From positions 1 to 57,225 of the forward strand of contig JBDKTO010000013.1 in assembly GCA_039680175.1 (NCBI GenBank): a stretch of 57,225 bases of DNA, given 5' to 3'. Position 1 is the first letter of the stretch; every line of letters starts with the position of its first letter. The notes under the pieces were generated by a model. The model was not told the origin of the DNA. It saw only the letters and a program-made list of their open reading frames with translations, and did not search any database. Position numbers and translations under genes: made by a program. This stretch comes from Veillonellales bacterium. Its GTDB lineage: Bacteria > Bacillota > Negativicutes > JAAYSF01. Of this stretch, positions 8,020 to 17,541 are shown piece by piece.

Positions 8020-8276
8020 ATGACATTTCCTCAACACATCACTGAATATCTTAATCGCCATGATCAGATAAGCGCGCCTGGCTGTTTGGGTCAGTGGCGC
8101 AGGGAAAGGCGCGGTAGGACAGTGATATTGATATTGCCATTTTGTTTGTGCCCGGATTAGCCGCAGAGGAACGATTTGATTTAAAGCTGACTATCGCTGT
8201 TGAATTGGCCGGGATAGCCGGGCGGGATGTGGATATTGTTGATATGGAGGCAGTTTCTTTTAGAGGAAAGATTTAA
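8020..8276 (+). pseudogene. Decayed MNT-type nucleotidyltransferase (MntA-like antitoxin) inside the cas operon
   Basis: An ATG at 8020 behind a GAAGG opens MTFPQHITEYLNRHDQISA. The reading then shifts frame near 8072-8081 and continues in the frame of 8082 as LFGSVAQGKAR, a TAG stop at 8115-8117, then DSDIDIAILFVPGLAAEERF and on to RDVDIVDMEAV, ending at TAA 8274-8276. GS-x-x-x-G with DSDID is the nucleotidyltransferase metal site of minimal nucleotidyltransferases such as MntA, which pairs with HEPN toxins. One frameshift plus one nonsense codon make it a pseudogene. A second frame continues to about 8298 (LLEERFKRFYDGH), possibly the original C-terminus. No HEPN partner gene remains. Confidence 0.75.
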
Positions 8277-8336
8277 GCGATTTTATGATGGCCATTGACC
8301 AGTTGTTATAATGCCTGTACGGGGGAGAGTGATGGT

Positions 8337-8843
8337 ATGGGTGAACAGGAAGTCACCGTTGGCGGTACTCTTATTTGGTATTATTACATATGTCCGCGGG
8401 AAGTGTGGCTGATCAGTCATCAGATTCAGGCGGACCAGGATAACGACAATATGATGCTGGGCCGGTTTATCGATGAACTGAGCTATTTGCGGGAGAAAAA
8501 ACAATTATCCGTTGGCGGCAGCAAAATTGATGTGTTTCACATGGATAACGGTGAAATGGTGATCGGTGAGGTGAAAAAGAGCTCAAAATACCGGGAGAGC
8601 GCCCGGATGCAGCTGGCATTTTATCTGAGTGAACTGGATCGGCAAGGCATAAAAGCTAAAGGCGAACTGCGTTTCCCCCAGGAAAAGCTGCGGGAAGAAG
8701 TGGTACTGGATACAGAAATGCGAGCCAGGCTGGAAAAAACGACTCAGGAAATCTTGCGCCTTGTTTATTTGGAAAAGCCGCTGGCACCTAAAAAGATTTC
8801 CTTTTGCCGCAATTGTGCTTATGCTGAATTTTGCTGGTCGTAA
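8337..8843 (+). CDS. cas4: CRISPR-associated exonuclease Cas4
   Basis: About 168 residues from ATG 8337, chosen because GGGGGAGAG (8321-8329) sits 7 bp upstream; the reading frame is open from 8295. Cas4 trims prespacers and selects PAMs during adaptation with Cas1-Cas2. Visible: one Cys in YYICPREVWL and three in FCRNCAYAEFC, which together ligate a 4Fe-4S cluster; RecB-like nuclease motifs with DVFHMDNGEMVIGEVKKSSK (Asp, then Glu-x-Lys), and a QLAFYLSEL helix. All cluster and catalytic residues are present. Base composition is more G/C-rich than cas8b-cas3, as for cas1. Confidence 0.94.
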   Translation: MGEQEVTVGGTLIWYYYICPREVWLISHQIQADQDNDNMMLGRFIDELSYLREKKQLSVGGSKIDVFHMDNGEMVIGEVKKSSKYRESARMQLAFYLSELDRQGIKAKGELRFPQEKLREEVVLDTEMRARLEKTTQEILRLVYLEKPLAPKKISFCRNCAYAEFCWS

Positions 8844-8863
8844 TTTGAGACGAGGTGGGATGA

Positions 8864-9856
8864 TTGAAAAAGACGTTATATTTTTTTTCTAGCGGGGAAC
8901 TGCTTCGCAAGGACAATACGCTTTGCTTTGAAGGCGAAAATGGCCGCCGGTATGTGCCGGTAGAGGATGTCAGTGATATTATGGTATTTAGTGAAGTAAA
9001 TATCAATAAAAAGTTACTGGAGTTTTTGTCACAAAAGGAGATTATTCTTCATTATTTTAACTATTACGGCTATTACATGGGAACCTTTTATCCCCGCGAG
9101 CACTTGAATTCTGGGTACGTCATATTAAAACAAGCGGAACATTATTTGGATGAGCATAAACGGCTTGATATTGCCCGAAGGTTTGTTGACGGGGCGGCGC
9201 AAAATATAGGTAAAGTATTAAAATATTATCATAGCCGGGGTAAGAATGTAGCCGAGGAGCTGGTCGGTATCGAAACATTGCAGCAATCGATCGGCGCCAG
9301 CACGGCGATATCGGAATTAATGGCCTTCGAGGGGAATATTCGGGAAAAATACTATAAATCGTTTGACGCCATTCTTGGCAACGAAGATTTTTGTTTTGAA
9401 GAACGCACCCGCCGACCGCCGAAAAACAACTTAAACACCCTAATCAGCTTCGGTAATTCACTGATGTACACGCTTTGCCTGAGTGAAATCTATAAAACCC
9501 ATCTGGATCCGCGCATTGGCTATTTGCATGCCACCAATTTTCGCCGGTTCAGTTTGAATCTTGATGTAGCGGAGATTTTTAAGCCGATTATGATCGACAG
9601 AATTATTTTTACCCTCATTGGCCGTAAAATGCTTGGTAAGAAAGATTTCGAGCATGGCACTGAAGGAATTATGATGAAGGAAAAAGCCAAAAAGATCTTT
9701 ATACAGGAACTGGATTCGAAATTGAATGCTACCATCAAACACCGGGATATTGGCCGACCGGTGTCATACCGGCGGCTTATTCGCTTGGAGCTTTACAAGC
9801 TGGAAAAGCATGTAATGGGTGAAAGCTTATATGAACCTTTCGTTGCCCAATGGTAA
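8864..9856 (+). CDS. cas1: CRISPR integrase Cas1 (type I-B)
   Basis: A 330-residue Cas1, the catalytic part of the Cas1-Cas2 integrase that inserts new spacers at the leader end. Start is TTG 8864 behind GAGGTGGGA. The N-terminal beta domain begins LYFFSSGELLRKDNTLCFE. The metal site is visible as the Glu in MAFEGNIREKYY, the His in GYLHATNFRRFSLNLD and the acidic LDVAEIFKP. EIILHYFNYYGYYMGTFYPRE is typical for the I-B branch. Length is normal and nothing is missing. Confidence 0.96.
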   Translation: MKKTLYFFSSGELLRKDNTLCFEGENGRRYVPVEDVSDIMVFSEVNINKKLLEFLSQKEIILHYFNYYGYYMGTFYPREHLNSGYVILKQAEHYLDEHKRLDIARRFVDGAAQNIGKVLKYYHSRGKNVAEELVGIETLQQSIGASTAISELMAFEGNIREKYYKSFDAILGNEDFCFEERTRRPPKNNLNTLISFGNSLMYTLCLSEIYKTHLDPRIGYLHATNFRRFSLNLDVAEIFKPIMIDRIIFTLIGRKMLGKKDFEHGTEGIMMKEKAKKIFIQELDSKLNATIKHRDIGRPVSYRRLIRLELYKLEKHVMGESLYEPFVAQW

Positions 9857-9876
9857 AGTAATTTGGGAGGTCAGCA

Positions 9877-10140
9877 ATGTTTGTTATTTTGGTCTATGAT
9901 GTGAATCAAAAACGCGTGGGAAAAGTCCTCAAAAAATGCCGGCAATATCTTACGTGGGTGCAAAATTCCGTTCTTGAAGGAGAAATATCCGATGCAAATT
10001 ATACAAAACTGAAGATGGAACTGGCAAGAATCATTGATCGCGAGGAAGATTCCGTGATAACATATAACTTAAGGACAACAAAATATTCAACCCGTGAGAT
10101 TATGGGAGTGGAGCGTGGGCAGACAGGAAATATGATTTGA
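9877..10140 (+). CDS. cas2: CRISPR-associated protein Cas2
   Basis: An 87-residue Cas2 with the ferredoxin-like start FVILVYDVNQKRVGKVLKKC and LTWVQNSVLEGEISDANYTK, matching the usual I-B Cas2. It bridges two Cas1 dimers in the spacer integrase. ATG 9877 follows GGGAGG. It is the last cas gene; the array leader begins right after its stop. Confidence 0.95.
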   Translation: MFVILVYDVNQKRVGKVLKKCRQYLTWVQNSVLEGEISDANYTKLKMELARIIDREEDSVITYNLRTTKYSTREIMGVERGQTGNMI

Positions 10141-10359
10141 ATGGTTCCGTTTCTATAGTACCCCGCTATTGCCGTCAATATAGGATAGCGCAAAAATACC
10201 GGCCGGTCGACGACACTGAAAATGCTGATAACTCAAGGATTCATCGACTTTTGGAAAATAATTTTAAAAAACCATTTAAGGTGTATTAGAAATTTTTGCT
10301 TTTGCGCTGAGCCAGAAAGATACTTGGCTTTTAGTATGTTGCTTTTTGGGAAAATGGGG
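10141..10359 (+). promoter_or_regulatory. CRISPR leader
   Basis: 219 bp between cas2 and the first repeat with no gene. The 100 bp next to the array are A/T-rich with several T runs. The opposite end of the array has the degenerate repeat, which confirms that this side is the leader and that new spacers enter near 10390. I could not fix a clear -35/-10 pair in it. Confidence 0.8.
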
Positions 10360-13300
10360 GTTTTTAGCTTACCTAAGAGGAATTGAAACGCCAGTTCTAA
10401 TAGCCAGGACGGAGATAAGTATCGAGTTTTTAGCTTACCTAAGAGGAATTGAAACAAGCTGGATGACTCATCAATCACAACCATGTCAAACGTTTTTAGC
10501 TTACCTAAGAGGAATTGAAACACATTTTTCATCCGTCCTATAAACGCACCTGTGAGTGTTTTTAGCTTACCTAAGAGGAATTGAAACATCCGGGTTTATT
10601 CCCGGTTCAAGCCTTCAACCTTTGGTTTTTAGCTTACCTAAGAGGAATTGAAACCGACAACGGCTTCGGAAGCTGCAGTCAAAGTGGGAAAGTTTTTAGC
10701 TTACCTAAGAGGAATTGAAACACTATATATTCCGATCCACATAGAGTACAGATGTCGGTTTTTAGCTTACCTAAGAGGAATTGAAACTGACCACCTCAAA
10801 CTTCCCGTACCGCGGCCGATAGTCGTTTTTAGCTTACCTAAGAGGAATTGAAACTCAATAGTAATGCGTACCCATAACATACGTCCTTTTGTTTTTAGCT
10901 TACCTAAGAGGAATTGAAACCTGGTAATGGCTTTTTCCATAGCGGTAATGCCAAATATGTTTTTAGCTTACCTAAGAGGAATTGAAACAAATAGATGTTC
11001 CGTTTGCTGTTCGAGGTGCATAGGGTTTTTAGCTTACCTAAGAGGAATTGAAACACCCCGGAATGGTCATGGTTGCCGGTAATAAATTTCGGTTTTTAGC
11101 TTACCTAAGAGGAATTGAAACTGCGCTCCTGCACCTGATCGGCTGCTGATTGTACTGTGTTTTTAGCTTACCTAAGAGGAATTGAAACTTTTTTTCTGCT
11201 AATGTCAAGTATCCCATCCCCCTCGTTTTTAGCTTACCTAAGAGGAATTGAAACAATTTTCTTCCTCTATCCATTCAACAGGCGTTCCGCGTTTTTAGCT
11301 TACCTAAGAGGAATTGAAACTCAAACACCATGACCGGAGCGGCCTGCAAGCCTCTAGGTTTTTAGCTTACCTAAGAGGAATTGAAACATCTCCATTTGCT
11401 TGTATCGCCGCCATCGTGAACAAGTTTTTAGCTTACCTAAGAGGAATTGAAACTTGTGGCAACCTTGTATCCTGCATCCTGGTATGGTTTGTTTTTAGCT
11501 TACCTAAGAGGAATTGAAACAAAAATCTTCATGCGCTTTGTCTGCATAATCATCAAGTTTTTAGCTTACCTAAGAGGAATTGAAACCTTGCTGGTGATGG
11601 TATCAAGGCTGGTTGTGGTATCGGTTTTTAGCTTACCTAAGAGGAATTGAAACCCCGCAGCGGATGTATATTTATTTAAATATAGTCAATGTTTTTAGCT
11701 TACCTAAGAGGAATTGAAACCATAGACGGCAATTAACTCCTAGCCAGCTAGGCATGGTTTTTAGCTTACCTAAGAGGAATTGAAACCGAGCAAGGCAGAA
11801 GCATTGCCGAAAGATTTCAACCGGGTTTTTAGCTTACCTAAGAGGAATTGAAACCAAGGCCGAACGCAAGGAGAAAAAGAAAGGTTCCTTGGTTTTTAGC
11901 TTACCTAAGAGGAATTGAAACAAGAACAGTCAATTTGCAAACATTGCGGGCATGACAAGTTTTTAGCTTACCTAAGAGGAATTGAAACCAAAGCGATATT
12001 GAATAAATCTGATAATGTGCTTGAGTTTTTAGCTTACCTAAGAGGAATTGAAACACTGGAAAGACAACAAAGAATCCAATACAGGTTACCGTTTTTAGCT
12101 TACCTAAGAGGAATTGAAACTTGTGCAGTCCGGCAAAGGCTTCCGGTTTCTCTTTACGTTTTTAGCTTACCTAAGAGGAATTGAAACGGAGACGGCAAGC
12201 CCCGCTTCTTCATGTCTTTTTTTGGTTTTTAGCTTACCTAAGAGGAATTGAAACACCGACTCTGTCACTAGCTTGCTTGACCATTCCGGCGTTTTTAGCT
12301 TACCTAAGAGGAATTGAAACCTATCCACTGCCCTTGCATAGCTATACACATGATAACGTTTTTAGCTTACCTAAGAGGAATTGAAACTCCTCCATTCCAT
12401 CCAATGTATACTTAATGTTAATCGTTTTTAGCTTACCTAAGAGGAATTGAAACTGTATATTCTCTGAACACCACCAGGACAACCTTCGCCGTTTTTAGCT
12501 TACCTAAGAGGAATTGAAACATTTCGGATATAAGCTGGAAAGTGTCATACTGGAAAGTTTTTAGCTTACCTAAGAGGAATTGAAACTGACAAGTTTTAAA
12601 ACGTGTTCAAGCTTTTCAATGTACGTTTTTAGCTTACCTAAGAGGAATTGAAACTACCTTCAGCAACACCGGTACCGTATTTCTGAATGGTTTTTAGCTT
12701 ACCTAAGAGGAATTGAAACATTACAGCTTCCGATTTTTGGAACGGCGAAACGGAACGTTTTTAGCTTACCTAAGAGGAATTGAAACTTTTTCAAACCGCT
12801 TTTCGTCCGTACGCTAACACGGTTTTTAGCTTACCTAAGAGGAATTGAAACATTTCAATTTTTGCACCTCCTTTAATGTAATTTTAATGTTTTTAGCTTA
12901 CCTAAGAGGAATTGAAACGAGATATCTGTGCGATAAATCGATATTCCAAATGGGGTTTTTAGCTTACCTAAGAGGAATTGAAACCCTTTAGATTTTCAAT
13001 AGCCGCCTTGACTTTTGCAAGTTTTTAGCTTACCTAAGAGGAATTGAAACTAAAACGGCTGTTAGGTTCAGCATATGTCGTTGGTAAGTTTTTAGCTTAC
13101 CTAAGAGGAATTGAAACATGCAATACGCCGGATAACTTCCGGCTCCTATGGTCGGTTTTTAGCTTACCTAAGAGGAATTGAAACTCACTAGCAAGGGATG
13201 CAAGATATTCTTTGTCTTCGTTTTTAGCTTACCTAAGAGGAATTGAAACTTCAGTTTCTTGATTCCTTCCTTGGATACTCCCACAGTTTTTAGCTTACCT

Positions 13301-14846
13301 AAGAGGAATTGAAACGGATTCTATGTATGTCATCGGTTCTTCCCTAGAATCAGTTTTTAGCTTACCTAAGAGGAATTGAAACAAAAAAATATCGGTCTAG
13401 TCAGATATGATTCCGGTTGGGTTTTTAGCTTACCTAAGAGGAATTGAAACTTGGATTGTACTTTTCGCCGCCATTGGCAAAAAACTGTTTTTAGCTTACC
13501 TAAGAGGAATTGAAACTTTTTTGCTGTTCTTTTCTATCCATGTTCTTACCCCGTTTTTAGCTTACCTAAGAGGAATTGAAACCTCGCTGGTTGGGGTATC
13601 AAGGCTGGTGATGGTATCAAGTTTTTAGCTTACCTAAGAGGAATTGAAACTTCTGCAGAAGACATTGGGAATGAACTTGGGATATGCGTTTTTAGCTTAC
13701 CTAAGAGGAATTGAAACTACAAAATGAAAATCCAAAACAATAAAAATCGAATCGTTTTTAGCTTACCTAAGAGGAATTGAAACGTGGGTACGGAATCGGG
13801 GAGTATACGGGCGTTTTAGTTTTTAGCTTACCTAAGAGGAATTGAAACCAATATGGCCAAACACCGTAAAGCGCTTGCGATCCTAGTTTTTAGCTTACCT
13901 AAGAGGAATTGAAACATCGCATTCCGATGCCGCTGAACGACGCTCAATTTGTGTTTTTAGCTTACCTAAGAGGAATTGAAACGGTAAAACAGCAATGCAA
14001 TTAGAGTGGTCAAGACACAGTTTTTAGCTTACCTAAGAGGAATTGAAACATTCAATTCCAATACCCCTGCGTCCCATTTTTACCGCGTTTTTAGCTTACC
14101 TAAGAGGAATTGAAACTTTGCGGCATGAAACACAGCCTAACTTCTGAAAGAGTTTTTAGCTTACCTAAGAGGAATTGAAACGCCGCCGCAATGATGACAG
14201 CAAGGTTGCATGCACAAGTTTTTAGCTTACCTAAGAGGAATTGAAACTCAAGCAAGCTGGACATTGAAACGAACATTCCTCTGCGTTTTTAGCTTACCTA
14301 AGAGGAATTGAAACTATCTAGGTTCAACTTCATTCAAAAACTGGGACAAAGTTTTTAGCTTACCTAAGAGGAATTGAAACGCACACCAGAAATTGAATAC
14401 GCCGCTCTTGCTATGGTTTTTAGCTTACCTAAGAGGAATTGAAACATTTTCATTCCACTGTACTGCATCAGAATAGGCGGCGGTTTTTAGCTTACCTAAG
14501 AGGAATTGAAACAGCAATACTCGCAAGAGTCTGCAGAAGAAATAGCGGCGTTTTTAGCTTACCTAAGAGGAATTGAAACACCAACTTTCCATCTACAACC
14601 TTCAATGTCGTGACAGTTTTTAGCTTACCTAAGAGGAATTGAAACAAATACTCATCGGCGTCAACTTATGCACAAATTACCGGTTTTTAGCTTACCTAAG
14701 AGGAATTGAAACTTTTTATCAATCCTCCTGCTATCAGCTTTTTCTCATCGTTTTTAGCTTACCTAAGAGGAATTGAAACATTACTTGAATCCACCGCAAG
14801 AAATAATCATGCTTTGGTTTTTAGCTTACTTATGAGGATTTCTGAG
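10360..14846 (+). CRISPR. Type I-B CRISPR array, 67 intact repeats plus one degenerate repeat, 67 spacers
   Basis: The repeat is 30 bp: GTTTTTAGCTTACC, TAA, then GAGGAATTGAAAC. I counted 67 copies that I read as intact from 10360-10389 to 14750-14779. A final degenerate copy at 14817-14846 keeps the first half but ends TTATGAGGATTTCTGAGG. Spacers are about 34-39 bp, mostly 36-37. The ATTGAAAC end is the classical 8-nt crRNA handle. The array is transcribed in the plus direction, away from cas2. The repeat can form only a very small hairpin (CTTA/TAAG). Several false open reading frames run through the array on both strands because the repeat is open in them. Confidence 0.99.
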
Positions 14847-14914
14847 GGCTTCTTGTAGTTCTAAATAAAATTAGCATTTAGGGGAATTTATGTGGGAAAT
14901 GGAATGAAAAACTA

Positions 14915-14943
14915 TTGACAAGGCAATAGAGAGAGCGTATTAT
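14915..14943 (+). promoter_or_regulatory. Sigma-A promoter upstream of the IclR-type regulator
   Basis: TTGACA (14915-14920), 17-bp spacer, TATTAT (14938-14943). Near-consensus. Transcription would start near 14950 and give a ~175-nt leader before the regulator start, containing two hairpins. Confidence 0.75.
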
Positions 14944-14960
14944 ATTTGCAATTGAAGACG

Positions 14961-14996
14961 GAGCATTAAATTTCACATCGTGAAATTTAAAATGCT
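14961..14996. promoter_or_regulatory. Palindrome just downstream of the promoter, candidate IclR operator
   Basis: The core is AAATTTCAC-ATC-GTGAAATTT (14968-14988), a perfect 9-bp dyad. It is nested in longer outer arms GAGCATT and AATGCTC with one extra A. It starts about 10 bp after the predicted transcription start, a good place for repression of the regulator's own gene. The binder is inferred from the adjacent IclR gene. Confidence 0.55.
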
Positions 14997-15030
14997 CTGG
15001 CAGCAAGTATAAAAATATGCTTTTGGGCGA

Positions 15031-15073
15031 AGATGCCGTACCAACATTGTTGGTACGGCATCTGTGCTTTTTA
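15031..15073 (+). terminator. Strong hairpin with T run in the leader of the IclR gene
   Basis: AGATGCCGTACCAACA (15031-15046) is perfectly complementary to TGTTGGTACGGCATCT (15048-15063), with a 1-nt centre, followed by GTGCTTTTT. It looks like an intrinsic terminator but lies between a good promoter and the gene at 15127. It may attenuate the operon, end array transcription, or be an operator; the sequence alone cannot decide. Confidence 0.6.
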
Positions 15074-15126
15074 AGACGCCTAACAGTATATCAAAAAACG
15101 TTTTGTACAGTAAGGAGGTGAGTATT

Positions 15127-16011
15127 GTGGCTACTGAGCATATTCAATCATTGGAGAGAGCTTTAACTATTCTGGAATCTTTTACTTATGACAACAGTGA
15201 ACTGAGTATTCGTGAAATCAGTTTGAAGGTAGGATTGCCAGCTCCCACAGTTTGCCGTTTTTTGCATACCTTTGTTAAAACAGGCTACTTAGTCCAAAAT
15301 CCCCAGAATAAAAAATACCGGGTAGGACATAAAGTGCTGCATTTTGCCGCTGCCGCTTATAAGGAAATCAATCTTAGGCGGATTGCCGCCGATGTCACAC
15401 GAAAAGTCCGGGATGCTATCGGGGAAACGGCTTATCTCGATATTGTGGAAAATAACGAACGAGTATGCTTGTTTTCTATTCCCGGCAGGCAGGTGTTGAG
15501 CTTGACTGTACCGGAAGGACAGCGGTCACCTCTTTATGCCGGTGCCGATTCCCGAATGCTTTTGGGGTCCTTTGCCGAAGAAGCCAGCACCCGCTATATT
15601 GATAGCACTCAACTTAAAAAATTTGCCAGCAATACAATATTATCTAAGCAAGATCTCTGTGAAGTCGTGCAGCAATCTTGGGAAGCAAATTTATCGATGA
15701 GTGTAAACGAATTTCGGCAGGGAAGTGCTTGTGTTTCCGTTCCTATCAGGGATTATACCCAGGGCATTATTGCCGTCCTTTCGGTGGCCTTTTCGGCGCA
15801 AAAAGCAGTTTCCAATACGTTAGTTCGCTATACCGAAGTTATACAGGAGGCGGCACAAGCTGTATCGGAAAGCCTTGGATATCAGAGAAAGCCCGGAAGC
15901 AAAGAACAAAACTATGTAAAAAATTGCGAACATATGGAAGAGTTATTAAAAAAGGTGTATCAAAAAAAGGATTTTACGGCAGATACGGCACCGTATTTTA
16001 ACAGGAATTGA
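15127..16011 (+). CDS. IclR-family transcriptional regulator
   Basis: About 294 residues from GTG 15127, chosen because TAAGGAGGTG lies 8 bp before it; the frame is open from 15064 but that extension overlaps the leader hairpin. The N-terminal winged helix-turn-helix is typical (HIQSLERALTILESF, then SIREISLKVGLPAPTVCRFLHTF, then LVQNPQNKKYRVGHKVL). The C-terminal effector domain has RDAIGETAYLDIVENNERVC, SPLYAGADSRMLLGSF and SACVSVPIRDYTQGIIAVLSV, the standard IclR ligand-binding motifs. It heads the pxp/acc cluster and overlaps the open frame of the next gene, so it probably controls that cluster in response to a small organic acid or lactam. Confidence 0.92.
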   Translation: MATEHIQSLERALTILESFTYDNSELSIREISLKVGLPAPTVCRFLHTFVKTGYLVQNPQNKKYRVGHKVLHFAAAAYKEINLRRIAADVTRKVRDAIGETAYLDIVENNERVCLFSIPGRQVLSLTVPEGQRSPLYAGADSRMLLGSFAEEASTRYIDSTQLKKFASNTILSKQDLCEVVQQSWEANLSMSVNEFRQGSACVSVPIRDYTQGIIAVLSVAFSAQKAVSNTLVRYTEVIQEAAQAVSESLGYQRKPGSKEQNYVKNCEHMEELLKKVYQKKDFTADTAPYFNRN

Positions 16012-16055
16012 GTCATTTTCAATATTTCAAGAGTAAAAGAATGGGGGAGAGTAAA

Positions 16056-17450
16056 TTGAGTCATGTAGCATTATCCATGGAAAGTTTAGTAGGGCGCATG
16101 GAAAGGTTGCCTTTTTCGGGGGTTCACAAGAAAGTATTCGGTCTGTCGGCTGCAGGGTATTTATTTGACGCTTATGATATGGCACTGCTCAGTTTTATTA
16201 TGCCGGCGTTGTCCAAAGATTTAAATTTGTCTTCAATTCAAATCGGTCTTGTATTTAGCGTTTCTTTTTTTGGCATGCTGGTAGGGGCATTATTGGGAGG
16301 AACGGTTTCCGATTATTTGGGGCGGTTGAAGGTTTTTAAATATACGTTGCTGATATTCGCGCTGGGGACTGCGGCTACCGGTTTTGTCAACAGTTATGAA
16401 GCGCTGCTGGCACTGCGGTTCATTACCGGATTTGGGCTGGGAGGCGAACAGCCGGTGGTATTTACTTATGTGAGTGAAATGGTGCCGAATCAATACCGGG
16501 GCCGTCTTAACGGACTTACGGAGGCGATGTGGGGCTTCGGTATGCTGGTGGCAGCCGGAATATCGTTCTTATTGGTTCCAGTTTACGGCTGGCGCAGTGC
16601 TTTTTTTGCCGGCATACTTCCTGCCTGTATGATTTGGTTTTTTCGTCTGGGCATTCCCGAGTCTCCCCGCTGGTATATGATTAACGGCCGGCATCAGGAA
16701 GCGGAAGAACAACTGATTTGTATTGAAAAAGAAGTAGAAGCTGAGTTAAAGCATCCTTTGCCGGCACCAAAACCGGTAGAACCGATTTATGTTCAGGAAG
16801 GCAATAAATATTCCATTCTGTTCCGTTCCATATACGGAAAACGTACGATTATGCTGTGGCTGATGTGGTTCTGCTCGTTGTTTGGCTATTGGGGACTCAA
16901 CACCTGGCTGCCTACTCTCTTAAAACAGGCCGGATATTCCATGTATGCTTCCATCGGGTATGTATTTATTATGAATCTCGTCTGGGTGCCAAGCGGTATT
17001 CTTGGGTCCTTCCTTTCCGATAAAATCGGCCGCAAAAAACCTATTGTCTTTTATCTTACCTGTGCGGGAATTACCACCCTGGTTTATGGCTGGGCTCTTG
17101 CCAACAAGCTTCCCCTTGGCGTAATGCTGAGCTGCGGAATTGCAGCGGTATTATTTATGGCGGGTGCTTTTGCTATTATTTATGCGTATACGCCGGAAAA
17201 TTATCCCACAGAGGTTAGGGGAACAGGCACGGGTACGGCGAATTCCTGGGGAAGGATCGGTGGCATTTTAGCTCCTACCGTTGTTGGCGTGCTGTATCCG
17301 ATGATTGGCTTATATCTGACGCTCGCTGTAGTGGCAGCTGCGTTTGTGTTAGCGGGCATTGCCGTAGCGGCCTTGGGTATGGAAACGAAAGGAAAAAATC
17401 TGGAGGCTTTGTCCGACGGGGCGAAAGCTATGGAAAAGAAAGCCGGTTAA
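16056..17450 (+). CDS. MFS transporter, metabolite:H+ symporter type
   Basis: About 465 residues from TTG 16056, behind GGGGGAG; in-frame ATG 16041 and TTG 16008 are possible but overlap the ribosome site or the regulator stop. Twelve hydrophobic segments are visible. The loop 2-3 signature [15 protein letters not shown] and its second-half copy SDKIGRKKP define the major facilitator fold; [14 protein letters not shown] and [19 protein letters not shown] resemble sugar-porter/aromatic-acid symporter groups. By position it should import the substrate of the pxp/acc pathway, perhaps 5-oxoproline or a related acid; the substrate is inferred. Confidence 0.88.
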   Translation: MSHVALSMESLVGRMERLPFSGVHKKVFGLSAAGYLFDAYDMALLSFIMPALSKDLNLSSIQIGLVFSVSFFGMLVGALLGGTVSDYLGRLKVFKYTLLIFALGTAATGFVNSYEALLALRFITGFGLGGEQPVVFTYVSEMVPNQYRGRLNGLTEAMWGFGMLVAAGISFLLVPVYGWRSAFFAGILPACMIWFFRLGIPESPRWYMINGRHQEAEEQLICIEKEVEAELKHPLPAPKPVEPIYVQEGNKYSILFRSIYGKRTIMLWLMWFCSLFGYWGLNTWLPTLLKQAGYSMYASIGYVFIMNLVWVPSGILGSFLSDKIGRKKPIVFYLTCAGITTLVYGWALANKLPLGVMLSCGIAAVLFMAGAFAIIYAYTPENYPTEVRGTGTGTANSWGRIGGILAPTVVGVLYPMIGLYLTLAVVAAAFVLAGIAVAALGMETKGKNLEALSDGAKAMEKKAG

Positions 17451-17497
17451 GCGGACAGAGATACTTTGTGGTTATTCTGAAGCAAGTAAAAAAATAT

Positions 17498-17518
17498 CGC
17501 CGGCATATTTCGCCGGCG
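17498..17518 (+). other. GC-rich hairpin between transporter and pxpA
   Basis: CGCCGGC (17498-17504) pairs with GCCGGCG (17512-17518). There is no T run, so it is not a classical terminator; it could stabilise or partly end the upstream message. Confidence 0.4.
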
Positions 17519-17541
17519 GTAATCAAAGAAGGTGTTTGGTT

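Noticed and set aside
7948-8160. 70-codon frame over the cas3 end as a separate gene
   Set aside because: Its real content is the frameshifted start of the nucleotidyltransferase pseudogene.
10346-13628. Several open frames of 60-118 codons on both strands containing FLAYLRGIET or FQFLLGKLKT
   Set aside because: They are translations of the CRISPR repeat and spacers, not genes.
14259-14266. ATTGAAAC inside a spacer, as if a partial extra repeat
   Set aside because: Only 8 bases match, the spacer length is normal, and no other repeat part is present; chance or part of a target.
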